A DNA stretch of 64,000 nt from Streptacidiphilus sp. PB12-B1b (GCF_014084125.1 NZ_CP048405.1:1054001-1118000), one strand, 5' to 3'. Shown: positions 33,754-43,462, counted from the first letter of the stretch. The notes: generated by a model not told the origin, from the letters alone. A program made the numbers and translations.

Positions 33754-34173
33754 ATGCCGAGGGTGAGCGCTGACGAGATCCCGGGTTCGCTGCCGCCCTT
33801 CGCCGAGCTGGTGCTGGAACTGACGGAGCGCATCCCCGCGGGGCGGGTGATGACCTACGGCGACGTGGCCGAGTACCTGGCGGGGGAGGAGGGCGAGGCG
33901 GTTCCCCCGGGGAAGGGGGCCGGGCGACGGGTGGGCGGCCCGCGCCAGGTGGGGCGGGTGATGGCGCTGTACGGCGGCTCGGTGCCCTGGTGGCGGGTGG
34001 TGCGCGCGGACGGCGCGCTGCTGCCCGGACACGAGCTGCGTGCGCTGGAGCAGTACCGGGCGGAGGGCACTCCGCTGCGCACGGTGCGCGGCCGGGGGCC
34101 CGCGCGCTCCTCGGCCGCGGCCGAGGACCTGCCCCGGGTGGACCTGGCCCGGGCCCGCTGGGACGGCCGCTGA
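33754..34173 (+). CDS. Alkyltransferase-like (ATL) MGMT-family protein
   Basis: A 139-residue protein with the C-terminal fold of O6-alkylguanine-DNA alkyltransferase (RIPAGRVMTYGDVAEYL, GGPRQVGRVMALYGG). The active-site motif, PCHRVV in the enzyme, is PWWRVV here, so the reactive Cys is replaced by Trp. ATL proteins bind O6-alkylguanine without repairing it and hand it to nucleotide-excision repair. The family fits; a C-terminal extension (after YRAEGTPLR) is strain-specific. There is no good ribosome site; alternatives are GTG 33733 and a GTG a few codons downstream. It is followed by the adnAB helicase-nucleases. Confidence 0.87.
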   Translation: MPRVSADEIPGSLPPFAELVLELTERIPAGRVMTYGDVAEYLAGEEGEAVPPGKGAGRRVGGPRQVGRVMALYGGSVPWWRVVRADGALLPGHELRALEQYRAEGTPLRTVRGRGPARSSAAAEDLPRVDLARARWDGR

Positions 34174-34339
34174 CGGCCCGCCCCGGCGGGGTCCGGCGCG
34201 CTCCGGGAGGGGCCGCCGGGATTCACGTGAACCGGGGACAGCGACGGGGTTGACGGGGGAGGATCGTAGGCTCGCGGCAGACGGTGTCGTGTGTGCCGTC
34301 GTCCGTGCCTGCCCGATGTACTTCCCCTGGACCGTGCCC

Positions 34340-37300
34340 ATGACCTCGCAGCCCGCCGCCCCCGGCGTACGCGGCAGCGCGTACCGCCTGGTGCGCGACC
34401 CGCTCGCGGCCCCCGCCCCGCCCGTCCTCGACGCCTACCAGCAGGCCGTCGTGGACCACCGGGGCGGGCCGCTGCTGGTGCTCGCCGGCCCGGGCACGGG
34501 CAAGACCACCACCCTGGTGGAGGCGGTGACGGCGCGGATCGCCGAGGGCGTCCCGGCCGAGCAGATCCTGGTGCTGACCTTCAGCCGCAAGGCCGCGGTG
34601 GAGCTGCGGGACCGGATGACCGCCCGGGCCGCCCACCCCGCCTCCGCCGCAGCGGCCCCCGCCGGAGGGGAGCGCGCCGGAGCGGCTGCGGGCCCGGGCG
34701 GCGTGCCGCAGGCCACCACCTTCCACTCCTTCTGCTACGCCCTGGTCCGGGCCCACCAGGACGCCGACCTGTTCGCCGACCCGGTCCGGCTGCTCTCCGG
34801 CCCCGAGCAGGACGTGCTGGTCCGCGAGCTGCTCGCGGGCGGCGCCGAGGACGCCCGGGCCGGGCGCGGCATCCGCTGGCCGGACGAGCTGCGGGCCTGC
34901 CTGACCACCCGCGGCTTCGCCGACGAGGTGCGCGCGGTGCTGGCCCGCGCCCGCGAGCTGGGCCTGGGCGAGGACGAGCTGCGGCGCTTCGCCGCCCGGG
35001 TCGGCCGCCCGGACTGGGGCGCCGCCGCCGAGTTCCTGGCCGAGTACCTGGACGTGCTCGACGCCCAGGGCGTGCTGGACTACTCGGAGCTGGTGCACCG
35101 GGCGGTGCTGCTGGCCGAGCGGCCCGAGGTCAGCGCGCAGCTGCGGCGCCGGTACCGGGTGGTCTTCGTCGACGAGTACCAGGACACCGACCCGGCGCAG
35201 GTCCGGCTGCTGCGGGCGCTGGCCGGGGACGGCCGGGAGCTGGTCGCCATGGGCGATCCGGACCAGTCCATCTACGCGTTCCGGGGCGCCGACATCAACG
35301 GCATCCTCGGCTTCCCGCAGGACTTCCCGCGGCCGGACGGCACGCCCGCGCCGGTGAAGGTGCTGCGGGTGTCCCGCCGGGCCGGCTCGCTGCTGCTGGC
35401 GGCCTCCCGCGCGGTCACCCGGCGGATGCCCATGGGCCGGCTCCCGGCCGCCGCCCTGGCACAGCACCGGCAGCTGGTCCCGTCCCGGGAGTCCGGCCGG
35501 GCCGAGGTCTACACCTACCCGACGCCCGGCTCCGAGGTGGACAACATCGCCGACCTGCTGCGCCGCGCGCACCTGGAGGAGGGCGTGCCCTGGGGCGAGA
35601 TGGCGGTGCTGGTCCGGGCCGGGGCCCGGTCCATCCCCGGGTTCCGCCGGGCGCTGGGCGCGGCCGGGGTGCCGCTGGAGGTGGACGGCGACGACCTGCC
35701 GCTGCACGCCGAGCCCGCCGTCGCCCCGCTGCTCACCGCGTTGCGGGTGTGCGCGCACGGCGCCGCGTACGACCGGCGCCGCTCGGCGGCCGAGGACGGC
35801 CCCGGGGCCGAGGACCCGCTGACCGCCGAGCTGGCCCTGCAACTGCTCACCGGGCCGCTCGGCGGCCTGGACGGGGCCGATCTGCGTCGGCTGGGCCGGG
35901 AGCTGCGCGAGGACGAGCGGACCGCCCTGCGCACCCTCCCGCCGGAGCGGCAGCGCCCGGTGCGGCCCGCCGACCAGCTGCTGCGCGAGGCCCTGGCCGA
36001 GCCGGAGCGGCTGGTCACCCTGGACGGCCCGGCGGCCCGCCGGGCGCACCACCTCGGGCAGCTGCTGCGCAAGGTCAGGGAGTCGCTGGCGGGCGAGGCG
36101 TCCGCCGAGGAGGCGCTGTGGGCGCTGTGGGACGGCTCGGAGCGGTGGCGGCTGCGGTTGGAGTCGGCGGCGCTGCGCCCGGGCACCGCCGGACGCAACG
36201 CCGACCGGGATCTGGACGCGGTCTGCGCGCTGTTCGAGACCGCCGCCCGCTCCGGCGAGCGGCTGCGCGGGCCCCGGGACGCCCTGAACTTCCTGGCCGA
36301 GCTGGAGCAGCAGGACATCGCCGCGGACACCCTCTCCGGCCGGACCGTGCGCCCGGACGCGGTGCGGCTGCTGACCGCGCACCGCTCCAAGGGCCTGGAG
36401 TGGCGGCTGGTGGTGGTCGCCGGGGTGCAGGAGGGCCTGTGGCCCGACCTGCGGCGGCGCGGTTCGCTGCTGGAGGCCGACCGGATCGGCCGGGACGGCC
36501 TGGCCGAGCCGCTCAGCCCGGGCGCGCTGCTGGCCGAGGAGCGGCGGTTGTTCTACGTGGCCGTCACCCGCGCCCGGGAGCGGCTGATCGTCACCGCGGT
36601 GAAGGCCCCGGCGGACGACGGCGACGAGCCCTCGCGCTTCCTGCGCGAGCTGTACCAGGAGCGTCCGGACGGCACCCGGGTGCCGGACGTCCGGGTCGAG
36701 GACGTCACGCACCGCCCGCGCCGGCCGCTGGCGGTGGCCGCGCTCGTGGCCGAGCTGCGGGCGGTCAGCGTCGACCCCCAGGCCGGGCCGGGGCTGCGGG
36801 AGGCGGCGGCGGAGCGGCTGACCCGGCTGGCCGCGCTCACCGACGAGGACGGCCTGCCGCTGGTGCCCGCCGCGCATCCGCAGCGCTGGTGGGGGATGGC
36901 GGACGCGACCGAGAACAGCGTCCCGGTCCGCGACCCGGCCGGGCCGCTGCAGCTGTCCGGCAGCGCCCTGGAGCAGCTGGACTCCTGCGCGCTGCAGTGG
37001 TTCCTGGGCCGGGAGGTGTGGGCGCAGAGCCCCTCCAGCGGGGCGCAGGGCTTCGGCAACGTGGTGCACGTGCTCGCGGACGAGGTCGGCTCCGGCCGCA
37101 CCCCGGCCGATCTGGGCGTGCTGATGGAGCGGCTGGACACGGTCTGGGACGCGCTGGCCTTCGACGCGCCGTGGAAGTCCGAGCAGGAGAAGGGCGAGGC
37201 CAGGGCCGCGCTGGAGCGCTTCCTGCGGTGGCACGCCCATGAGCGGGGCCGCACCCCGGCCGCCACCGAGCACCCGTTCGAGGTGGAGCTGAAGGTCGGC

Positions 37301-37750
37301 GACCACGCGGTGCGGATCCGCGGCAGCATGGACCGGGTCGAGCGGGACGGGGCCACCGGCGCGGCCTATGTGGTGGACTTCAAGACCGGCAAGCGGGTGG
37401 TCTCCTCCGCGGAGCTGGCGGCCCATCCGCAGCTGGGCGTCTACCAGCTGGCGGTGCGCGCGGGCGCGGTCGACGGCCTGGACGCCTTCGCCGGGGAGCG
37501 CCCGGAGCCCGGCGGCGCGGAGCTGGTGCAGCTGCGCCAGCCCGCGGGCCGGGAGCGCGAGGACGAGCCGAAGGTCCAGCCGCAGCCGGCGCTGGGCGAG
37601 GACCCGGGCTGGATCGAGGGGCTGCTGGCCGAGGCCGCCGACCGGGTGGTGAACGAGCGCTTCGTGCCGACCGTCGGCCCGGCCTGCGACCACTGCTCGT
37701 TCCGGCGCAGCTGCTCCGGGCAGCCGGAGGGCCGCCAGGTCGTCGAGTAG
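34340..37750 (+). CDS. adnA: AdnA-type helicase-nuclease subunit
   Basis: A 1136-residue UvrD/RecB-family protein. The motor has Walker A AGPGTGKTTT, motif II VFVDEYQDTDPAQ and GDPDQSIYAFRGAD, with motif V/VI LLTAHRSKGLEW and FYVAVTRARERL. The C-terminal RecB-like nuclease shows GSMDRVERDG and VVDFKTGKR, flanked by the Cys residues LDSCALQW and CDHCSFRRSC that should hold an Fe-S cluster. Together with the next gene it forms the AdnAB double-strand-break resection machine of actinobacteria. The start is uncertain: ATG 34340 lacks a ribosome site, and ATG 34316 is also possible. Confidence 0.88.
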   Translation: MTSQPAAPGVRGSAYRLVRDPLAAPAPPVLDAYQQAVVDHRGGPLLVLAGPGTGKTTTLVEAVTARIAEGVPAEQILVLTFSRKAAVELRDRMTARAAHPASAAAAPAGGERAGAAAGPGGVPQATTFHSFCYALVRAHQDADLFADPVRLLSGPEQDVLVRELLAGGAEDARAGRGIRWPDELRACLTTRGFADEVRAVLARARELGLGEDELRRFAARVGRPDWGAAAEFLAEYLDVLDAQGVLDYSELVHRAVLLAERPEVSAQLRRRYRVVFVDEYQDTDPAQVRLLRALAGDGRELVAMGDPDQSIYAFRGADINGILGFPQDFPRPDGTPAPVKVLRVSRRAGSLLLAASRAVTRRMPMGRLPAAALAQHRQLVPSRESGRAEVYTYPTPGSEVDNIADLLRRAHLEEGVPWGEMAVLVRAGARSIPGFRRALGAAGVPLEVDGDDLPLHAEPAVAPLLTALRVCAHGAAYDRRRSAAEDGPGAEDPLTAELALQLLTGPLGGLDGADLRRLGRELREDERTALRTLPPERQRPVRPADQLLREALAEPERLVTLDGPAARRAHHLGQLLRKVRESLAGEASAEEALWALWDGSERWRLRLESAALRPGTAGRNADRDLDAVCALFETAARSGERLRGPRDALNFLAELEQQDIAADTLSGRTVRPDAVRLLTAHRSKGLEWRLVVVAGVQEGLWPDLRRRGSLLEADRIGRDGLAEPLSPGALLAEERRLFYVAVTRARERLIVTAVKAPADDGDEPSRFLRELYQERPDGTRVPDVRVEDVTHRPRRPLAVAALVAELRAVSVDPQAGPGLREAAAERLTRLAALTDEDGLPLVPAAHPQRWWGMADATENSVPVRDPAGPLQLSGSALEQLDSCALQWFLGREVWAQSPSSGAQGFGNVVHVLADEVGSGRTPADLGVLMERLDTVWDALAFDAPWKSEQEKGEARAALERFLRWHAHERGRTPAATEHPFEVELKVGDHAVRIRGSMDRVERDGATGAAYVVDFKTGKRVVSSAELAAHPQLGVYQLAVRAGAVDGLDAFAGERPEPGGAELVQLRQPAGREREDEPKVQPQPALGEDPGWIEGLLAEAADRVVNERFVPTVGPACDHCSFRRSCSGQPEGRQVVE

Positions 37751-37808
37751 CCCTGCCCCGGAAGGGGGCCGGGCGGGAGCGGTGGCGCGGGTTGTCGGTG
37801 GCAGCCGC

Positions 37809-37814
37809 TAGCGT
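37809..37814 (+). promoter_or_regulatory. -10 of leaderless adnB
   Basis: TAGCGT is 7 nt before GTG 37822, with no ribosome site in between, suggesting adnB has its own leaderless promoter besides any read-through from adnA. Confidence 0.45.
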
Positions 37815-37821
37815 TTCCGGG

Positions 37822-40800
37822 GTGCACCCAGCCATCAGCAGCCCCGAGCAGCTCAAGCAGCTCCTGGGCATCCCCTTCACCGCGGAGCAGACGCGCGCGA
37901 TCACCGCGCCGCTCGCCCCCGCGGTGATCGTCGCGGGCGCGGGCTCGGGCAAGACCACGGTGATGGCGGCCCGCGTGGTCTGGCTGGTCGGCACCGGGCA
38001 GGTCCGCCCGGAGCAGGTGCTGGGGCTGACCTTCACCAACAAGGCCGCCGGCGAGCTGGCCGAACGCGTCCGCAAGGCCCTGGTGCAGGCCGGGGTGGTG
38101 GAGACCGACCCGGTCGCCGACGACGACGTCCTGGGCGAGCCGGAGATCTCCACCTACCACGCCTTCGCCGGGCGGCTGCTGAAGGACCACGGGCTGCGGA
38201 TCGGGCTGGAGCCGGATGTCCGGCTGCTCGCCGACGCCACCCGCTACCAGCTCGCCGCCCGCGTCCTGCGCCAGGCCCCCGGCCCCTACCCGGCGCTGAC
38301 CGGCGCCTTCTCCACGCTGATCGACAGCCTGCTGACGCTGGACGGCGAGCTCGCCGAGCACCTGGTCGCCCCCGAGCGCCTGCGGGCGTACGACAGCGGG
38401 CTGCTGGCCGCGCTCGACGGCGTCCGGCTGGGCAACGAGGACCTGCGCAAGGTCCCCCGGGCCGCCGCCGCCCGGCTGGAGCTGGCCGACCTGGTCCAGC
38501 GCTACCGGGCCCGCAAGCAGGACGCCGGGCTGATGGACTTCGGCGACCAGATAGCCGCCTGCGCCCGGCTGGCCCAGGACCACCCCGAGGTCGGCCGACT
38601 GCTGCGCGAGCAGTTCCGGGTGGTGCTGCTGGACGAGTACCAGGACACCTCCGTCGCCCAGCGGCTGCTGCTCGCAGGCCTCTTCGGCGCGGGCTCGGGC
38701 CACCCGGTCACCGCCGTCGGCGACCCCTGCCAGGCCATCTACGGCTGGCGCGGGGCCTCCGTCGCCAACCTGGACGACTTCCCTGAGCACTTCCCCCGGG
38801 CCGGCGGCGGCCCGGCCGACCGCTACTCGCTCTCCGAGAACCGCCGCAGCGGCGGACGGCTGCTGGAGTTCGCCAACGAGCTGGCCGCGCCGCTGCGCGA
38901 ACTGCACCGGGGCGTGGCGGCGCTGCGCCCGGCGCCCGGCGCGGAGCGCGACGGCTTCGTCCGCTGCGCCCTGCTGGACAGCCACGACCAGGAGGTGGCC
39001 TGGCTGGCCGACTCCATCGCGCACCTGGTCCGCACCGGCACCCGGCCGGGCCGGATCGCGGTGCTGTGCCGGGCCGGGCGGGACCTCTTCCCCGACATGC
39101 ACGCCGCCCTGGTCGCCCGGGACGTCCCGGTGGAGGTGGTCGGCCTGTCCGGGCTGCTGAACCTGCCGGAGGTGGCGGACCTGGTCGCCACCTGCGAGGT
39201 GCTGCAGGATCCGACGGCCAATGCGGCGCTGGTGCGGCTGTTGGTCGGCCCGCGCTGGCGGATCGGCCCCCGGGATCTGGCGCTGCTCGGCCGCCGAGCC
39301 CGCGACCTGGTCCGGACCGGCGGGGCTGACGCGCCCGGCCCCGACCGGCTGGCCGAGGCCGTGGCCGGGACCGACCCGACCGAGGTGGTCTCGCTGGCCG
39401 ACGCCCTGGAGACCTTCCTGCACCCGCAGGACCGGGAGCGGGAGCTGCCGGTCTCGGACGAGGCGCGCTCCCGCTTCGCCCGGCTGGCGGCGGAGATACG
39501 CGACCTGCGCCGGGCGCTGGCCGAGCCGCTGATGGACGTGCTGCACCGGGTGTTGGCCGTCACCGGCCTGGAGGTGGAGCTGGCGGCCTCGCCGCACGCC
39601 CTGGCCGCCCGCCGCAGGGAGACCCTGAACGCCTTCCTGGACGTCGCGGCGGGCTTCGCCGACCTCGACGGCGACCCGTCGCTGGCCGCCTTCCTGGGCT
39701 TCCTGCGGGCCGCGCAGGAGTTCGACCGGGGGCTGGACAACACCCTGCCCGGCGGCGACGACACGGTGAAGGTGCTCACCGTGCACAAGTCCAAGGGCCT
39801 GGAGTGGGACGTCGTGGCCGTGCCCGGGCTGGTCAAGGGGGGCTTCCCGGGCGAGAAGGGGCGCGAGCGGTGGACCGGCCGCCCGGAGGCGCTGCCGCAC
39901 GACCTGCGCGGCGACGCGGCGACCCTGCCGCCCACCCCGGCCTGGACCGGCCCGGGCATGAGGGCGTTCACCGCGCAGATGAAGGAGCACGCCGCCACCG
40001 AGGAGCTGCGGCTCGGCTACGTCGCCTTCACCCGCCCGCGCGACCTGCTGCTGGCCTCCGGGCACTGGTGGGGCCCGTCGCAGAAGCGGCCCCGGGGCCC
40101 GTCGCCGTTCCTGGAGCAGTTGCGGGAGTACTGCGAGAGCGGGGTCGGCGGCGAGATCGAGGTGTGGGCCGAGCCGCCGGGCGAGGGCGCGGAGAACCCG
40201 TCGCTGGCGCGCACCGCCGACCACCCCTGGCCGCTGCCGCTGGACCGGGACGCCCAGGCCGCCCGCCGGGCCGCGGGGCTGCGGGTGCTGGCCGGGCTGC
40301 GCGGCGAGGCCCCGGCCGAGCCCGGCGCCGACCCGGACGCCGGGCTCGTCCCCGAGGAGCAGCGCCTGGTGGCCTCCTGGGACCGCGATCTGGAGGCCCT
40401 CTCCGGCGAGCTGCTGCGGGCCCGGGCCAGCCGCCGGGACGTCCCGCTGCCGGCCGCGCTCTCCGCCTCGCAGCTGCTGCGGCTGGCGGAGGACCCGGAC
40501 GGCTTCGCCCGGGAGCTGGCCCGGCCGATGCCGCGCCCGCCGCAGCCCGCGGCCCGGCGCGGCACCCGCTTCCACGCCTGGGTGGAGTCCCGGTTCGAGC
40601 CGCTGATGCTGCTGGGCGAGGACGCCCTGCCGGGCGCGGAGGACGAGTGGATCGAGGACGAACGCGATCTGGCCCGGCTCAAGGAGGCCTTCCTGCGCAC
40701 GCCCTATGCCGCGCTCACACCCCACCGGGTGGAGGAGCCGTTCCAGCTGCTGCTGGCCGGGCGGGTGGTGCGGGGCCGGATCGACGCGGTCTACCGGACC

Positions 40801-41064
40801 GGCCCGGACGCCTACGAGGTGGTGGACTGGAAGACCAACCGGCAGCAGACCGCCGATCCGCTGCAGCTGGCGGTGTACCGGCTGGCCTGGGCGGAGCTGC
40901 GGGGCGTCCCGCCGGAGCAGGTGTCCGCGGCGTTCCTGTATGTGCGTACCGGAAGCGTCGTCCGCCCGGAGCGGCTGCCGGGGCGGGAGGAGCTGGAACA
41001 GCTGCTCGTACCCATTACTCCGAACGGGCGGCCTATAGATGGGGGTGCCACGGGAATTTCGTGA
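37822..41064 (+). CDS. adnB: AdnB-type helicase-nuclease subunit
   Basis: A 1080-residue UvrD-family helicase with a C-terminal RecB nuclease. It has Walker A VAGAGSGKTT, motif Ia GLTFTNKAAGEL, motif II LLDEYQDTSVAQRLL, GDPCQAIYGWRGAS, motif V TVHKSKGLEWD, motif VI LGYVAFTRPRDLLL and nuclease motifs GRIDAVYRT and EVVDWKTNR. In mycobacteria AdnB is the lead motor of the AdnAB complex. The gene follows adnA by 71 bp. GTG 37822 begins VHPAISSPEQLKQLLG, as in homologues; upstream in-frame GTG codons are less likely. Confidence 0.9.
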   Translation: MHPAISSPEQLKQLLGIPFTAEQTRAITAPLAPAVIVAGAGSGKTTVMAARVVWLVGTGQVRPEQVLGLTFTNKAAGELAERVRKALVQAGVVETDPVADDDVLGEPEISTYHAFAGRLLKDHGLRIGLEPDVRLLADATRYQLAARVLRQAPGPYPALTGAFSTLIDSLLTLDGELAEHLVAPERLRAYDSGLLAALDGVRLGNEDLRKVPRAAAARLELADLVQRYRARKQDAGLMDFGDQIAACARLAQDHPEVGRLLREQFRVVLLDEYQDTSVAQRLLLAGLFGAGSGHPVTAVGDPCQAIYGWRGASVANLDDFPEHFPRAGGGPADRYSLSENRRSGGRLLEFANELAAPLRELHRGVAALRPAPGAERDGFVRCALLDSHDQEVAWLADSIAHLVRTGTRPGRIAVLCRAGRDLFPDMHAALVARDVPVEVVGLSGLLNLPEVADLVATCEVLQDPTANAALVRLLVGPRWRIGPRDLALLGRRARDLVRTGGADAPGPDRLAEAVAGTDPTEVVSLADALETFLHPQDRERELPVSDEARSRFARLAAEIRDLRRALAEPLMDVLHRVLAVTGLEVELAASPHALAARRRETLNAFLDVAAGFADLDGDPSLAAFLGFLRAAQEFDRGLDNTLPGGDDTVKVLTVHKSKGLEWDVVAVPGLVKGGFPGEKGRERWTGRPEALPHDLRGDAATLPPTPAWTGPGMRAFTAQMKEHAATEELRLGYVAFTRPRDLLLASGHWWGPSQKRPRGPSPFLEQLREYCESGVGGEIEVWAEPPGEGAENPSLARTADHPWPLPLDRDAQAARRAAGLRVLAGLRGEAPAEPGADPDAGLVPEEQRLVASWDRDLEALSGELLRARASRRDVPLPAALSASQLLRLAEDPDGFARELARPMPRPPQPAARRGTRFHAWVESRFEPLMLLGEDALPGAEDEWIEDERDLARLKEAFLRTPYAALTPHRVEEPFQLLLAGRVVRGRIDAVYRTGPDAYEVVDWKTNRQQTADPLQLAVYRLAWAELRGVPPEQVSAAFLYVRTGSVVRPERLPGREELEQLLVPITPNGRPIDGGATGIS

Positions 41065-41202
41065 AAGGACTGTGCATCATGTCCTTTTCGTGCCTAATGT
41101 TATTGGCATCAACCAGTCAACCCCTGTCCAATTTTGAACGACAAGTAGTCAGCCCGCCTTCCTTCCTATCGCCGTAGCACAGCGCCCGCAGGAGAAACGA
41201 CG

Positions 41203-42402
41203 TTGAGTCCCACCGGAAGGCTTCGCCGCAGCATCCCCTGGCACCGCGCGATATTGGTGCTTCCGTTCATAGGGATCGCCTTCGTACTGGCGCTCGACGC
41301 CGCCAGCCGCAGCCCCCGGGTGACCTTCGAGCCCGCTCTCACCGTCGGGCCCGCCCTGGCCGCCGTCGTCTCCCACCGGACCTGGTACCCGGTGCTGGTC
41401 GGCGGAATCACCGTGGGCGTGGCCTTCGGCCTGTCCGTGCACGACGGGACGATGACCCAGTCGGTGCACGGCGCGAGCGTGGTCGCCATCATCCTGATCG
41501 CCGCCATCGGCTCGGCCAGCGTGCTGCTGCGCAACCGGCAGGAGCAGGAGCTGGCCGACGCCCGGCTGGTCTCCGAGGTGGCCCAGCGGGTGCTGCTGCG
41601 CTCCATCCCGGACCGGATCGGCCCGGTGCGCGCGGCGGTGCACTACGCCGCGGCCGCCGCCCACGCCAGCATCGGCGGCGACCTGTACGAGGTGGTGCAG
41701 ACCCGCTACGGCGTGCGCGCGGTGATCGGCGACGTCCGGGGCAAGGGGCTGGGCGCGGTGGAGACGGCGGCGGCGGTGCTCGGGGCGTTCCGCGAGGCCG
41801 CGCACCAGGAGCCGGAGCTGGACCGGGTCGCCTCCTGGCTGGCGGACAGCCTGGACCGGTCCCTGCACGAGAGCGACCACGACGGCGTCGACGAGGAGTT
41901 CGTCACCCTGGTGCTGGTGGGGGTGCGCCCGGACGGCGTGGCCGAGATCGTCAACTGCGGCCACCCCGGCCCGCTGCTGCTGCGCGGCGAGGAGCCGTCG
42001 ATGCTGCTGGAGTCCGAGGTGCGGGTGCCGCCGCTGGGCGTGCTGGAGCCCGCCCAGGTCTGCCCGCCGGTGCTGCGCTTCCCCTTCGTGGACGGCGACC
42101 GGCTGCTGCTCTACACCGACGGCGTGATCGAGGCCCGGGACAGCTGGGGCGTCTTCTACCCGCTGGCCGAGCGGCTGCCGGACTGCGCGGTCGCCGACAA
42201 CCCGGCCGACGTGCTGGAACGGCTGCACGAGGACGTCCGCCGGCACGTCGGCCGCCAGCTCGGCGACGACGCGGCGATGCTGCTGCTCCAGTACGAGCCG
42301 CCGGCCCAGCCGTGGCCGGTGGCGCCGGAGGCGGCGACCGCCTACGTGGCGCTGCACAAGGTCGGCCGCCCCCGGGGCGGGGCCAGCGAGGAAGTGCGCT
42401 AA
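41203..42402 (+). CDS. PP2C/SpoIIE-type membrane phosphatase
   Basis: A 399-residue protein with three or four N-terminal membrane helices (about residues 15-105) and a cytosolic SpoIIE-like serine phosphatase domain (about 130-385: HASIGGDLYEVV, AVIGDVRGKGLGAVETA, NCGHPGPLLLRG, LLLYTDGVIEARD and the metal-binding GDDAAMLLL). It probably dephosphorylates an anti-sigma-antagonist protein in a partner-switching pathway; no such partner is adjacent. The start is TTG, with AGGAG about 8 nt upstream. Confidence 0.87.
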   Translation: MSPTGRLRRSIPWHRAILVLPFIGIAFVLALDAASRSPRVTFEPALTVGPALAAVVSHRTWYPVLVGGITVGVAFGLSVHDGTMTQSVHGASVVAIILIAAIGSASVLLRNRQEQELADARLVSEVAQRVLLRSIPDRIGPVRAAVHYAAAAAHASIGGDLYEVVQTRYGVRAVIGDVRGKGLGAVETAAAVLGAFREAAHQEPELDRVASWLADSLDRSLHESDHDGVDEEFVTLVLVGVRPDGVAEIVNCGHPGPLLLRGEEPSMLLESEVRVPPLGVLEPAQVCPPVLRFPFVDGDRLLLYTDGVIEARDSWGVFYPLAERLPDCAVADNPADVLERLHEDVRRHVGRQLGDDAAMLLLQYEPPAQPWPVAPEAATAYVALHKVGRPRGGASEEVR

Positions 42403-42427
42403 CGCGCGGTCGCGGGCCGGTCGCGGG

Positions 42428-43456
42428 TCAGACTTCCAGCACCACCAGCAGCGGCCGGTGGTCGGAGACGCCGACGGCCGGGGTGCTGGTGGCCCGTACG
42501 GCGCTGCGCGGGACGCCCACGGAGAGTACGTGGTCGAACTGGACCGTCGGCCGGTGCGCCGGATAGGTGGGGGTGCGGGCCAGGTCCCGCCAGCCGCGCA
42601 GCACCGCGCGCTGGGACAGCGTCCGCCGCGCCCGGCGCGCCTCCCGCCCCTCGCGCCACTGCCCGTCCCGCCACTGCGCATCGCGCCAGCGGCCGTCGCG
42701 CCACTGCCCCTCGCGCCAGCGGCCGGGGCGGGGGTGCGCCGAGCGGCGGCCGAGGCCGTCCACCATGGCCGCGCCGCCGAGCACGGTCCGGGGCACCGCG
42801 CCGACCAGGTTGAAGTCCCCGAGCAGCAGGTAGGGCGCGGGCAGGTCGGAGATCCACCGGCGGATGCCGGCCAGCTGGCCCATGTTCCAGCCGGGGACGA
42901 ACGACAGGTGCGCCGCCACCACCGTGAACGGCCCGGCCGGGCCCTCGAGCACGGCCGCGACCGCCGCCCTCGGCTCGTCCGGCACGGGGGTCAGCCCGCG
43001 CCGCCCGGCGACCCGCAGCGGCAGTCCGAACGGCGCCGGGGCGAACCGCCGCGCCCGCCACTGGCGTACCGGCAGCCGGGTCAGCAGCGCGGTGCCGTAC
43101 GAGGGCAGCTCCGCGCCGACGCCGATCTCCTCCGGCCCGTACACCCGCAGCCCGGGGACGCCCGGCTCGGGGATCCAGCCGGCGACCGGCGCGGGGCGGC
43201 CGTGCAGGGCGGCGGCGAAGCGCCAGTCGGCCGCGCCCATGGCCTTGGCGGCGACGGCGGCCTGGTCCACCAGGCCGGAGCGGGGCTGGTGGCGGTCCAC
43301 CTCCTGCATCGCCAGGACGTCGGCGTCCAGGGCGGCCACGGCCTCGGCCAGGGGCCCGCCGGGATCGGTGGATCCGGGGAGGGCGAGGGGTCTGCCGTCG
43401 GGGCCGAGGGACTGGCCGTGCAGCAGGTTGAAGGTGGCGATGCGCAGCTGGCTCAC
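42428..43456 (-). CDS. Endonuclease/exonuclease/phosphatase family protein
   Basis: A 342-residue EEP-fold metal-dependent hydrolase: RIATFNLLHGQ at the N-terminus, the metal-binding Glu in AMQEVDRHQPR, AHLSFVPGWN, LLGDFNLVG and the catalytic SDHRPLLVVLEV at the end. Cytoplasmic, no signal peptide. EEP members include nucleases, sphingomyelinases and inositol phosphatases; the substrate is not clear. An in-frame 15-bp repeat lies at about residues 244-270. GTG 43456 has no ribosome site, but TATCTT lies 6 nt before it. Confidence 0.85.
   Translation of the reverse strand: MSQLRIATFNLLHGQSLGPDGRPLALPGSTDPGGPLAEAVAALDADVLAMQEVDRHQPRSGLVDQAAVAAKAMGAADWRFAAALHGRPAPVAGWIPEPGVPGLRVYGPEEIGVGAELPSYGTALLTRLPVRQWRARRFAPAPFGLPLRVAGRRGLTPVPDEPRAAVAAVLEGPAGPFTVVAAHLSFVPGWNMGQLAGIRRWISDLPAPYLLLGDFNLVGAVPRTVLGGAAMVDGLGRRSAHPRPGRWREGQWRDGRWRDAQWRDGQWREGREARRARRTLSQRAVLRGWRDLARTPTYPAHRPTVQFDHVLSVGVPRSAVRATSTPAVGVSDHRPLLVVLEV
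42649..42725 (-). repeat. 15-bp in-frame tandem repeat
   Basis: About five units of 15 bp encode Gly/Ala-Arg/Gln-Trp-Arg-Asp/Glu repeats (GRWREGQWRDGRWRD) in the EEP hydrolase. The unit length matches that in the membrane protein near 28.5 kb, but the sequence is unrelated. Confidence 0.8.
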
Positions 43457-43462
43457 GTGCCG

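Noticed and set aside
34223..37693. A 1156-codon antisense ORF over adnA
   Set aside because: It mirrors the adnA codon structure and contains no recognisable domain.
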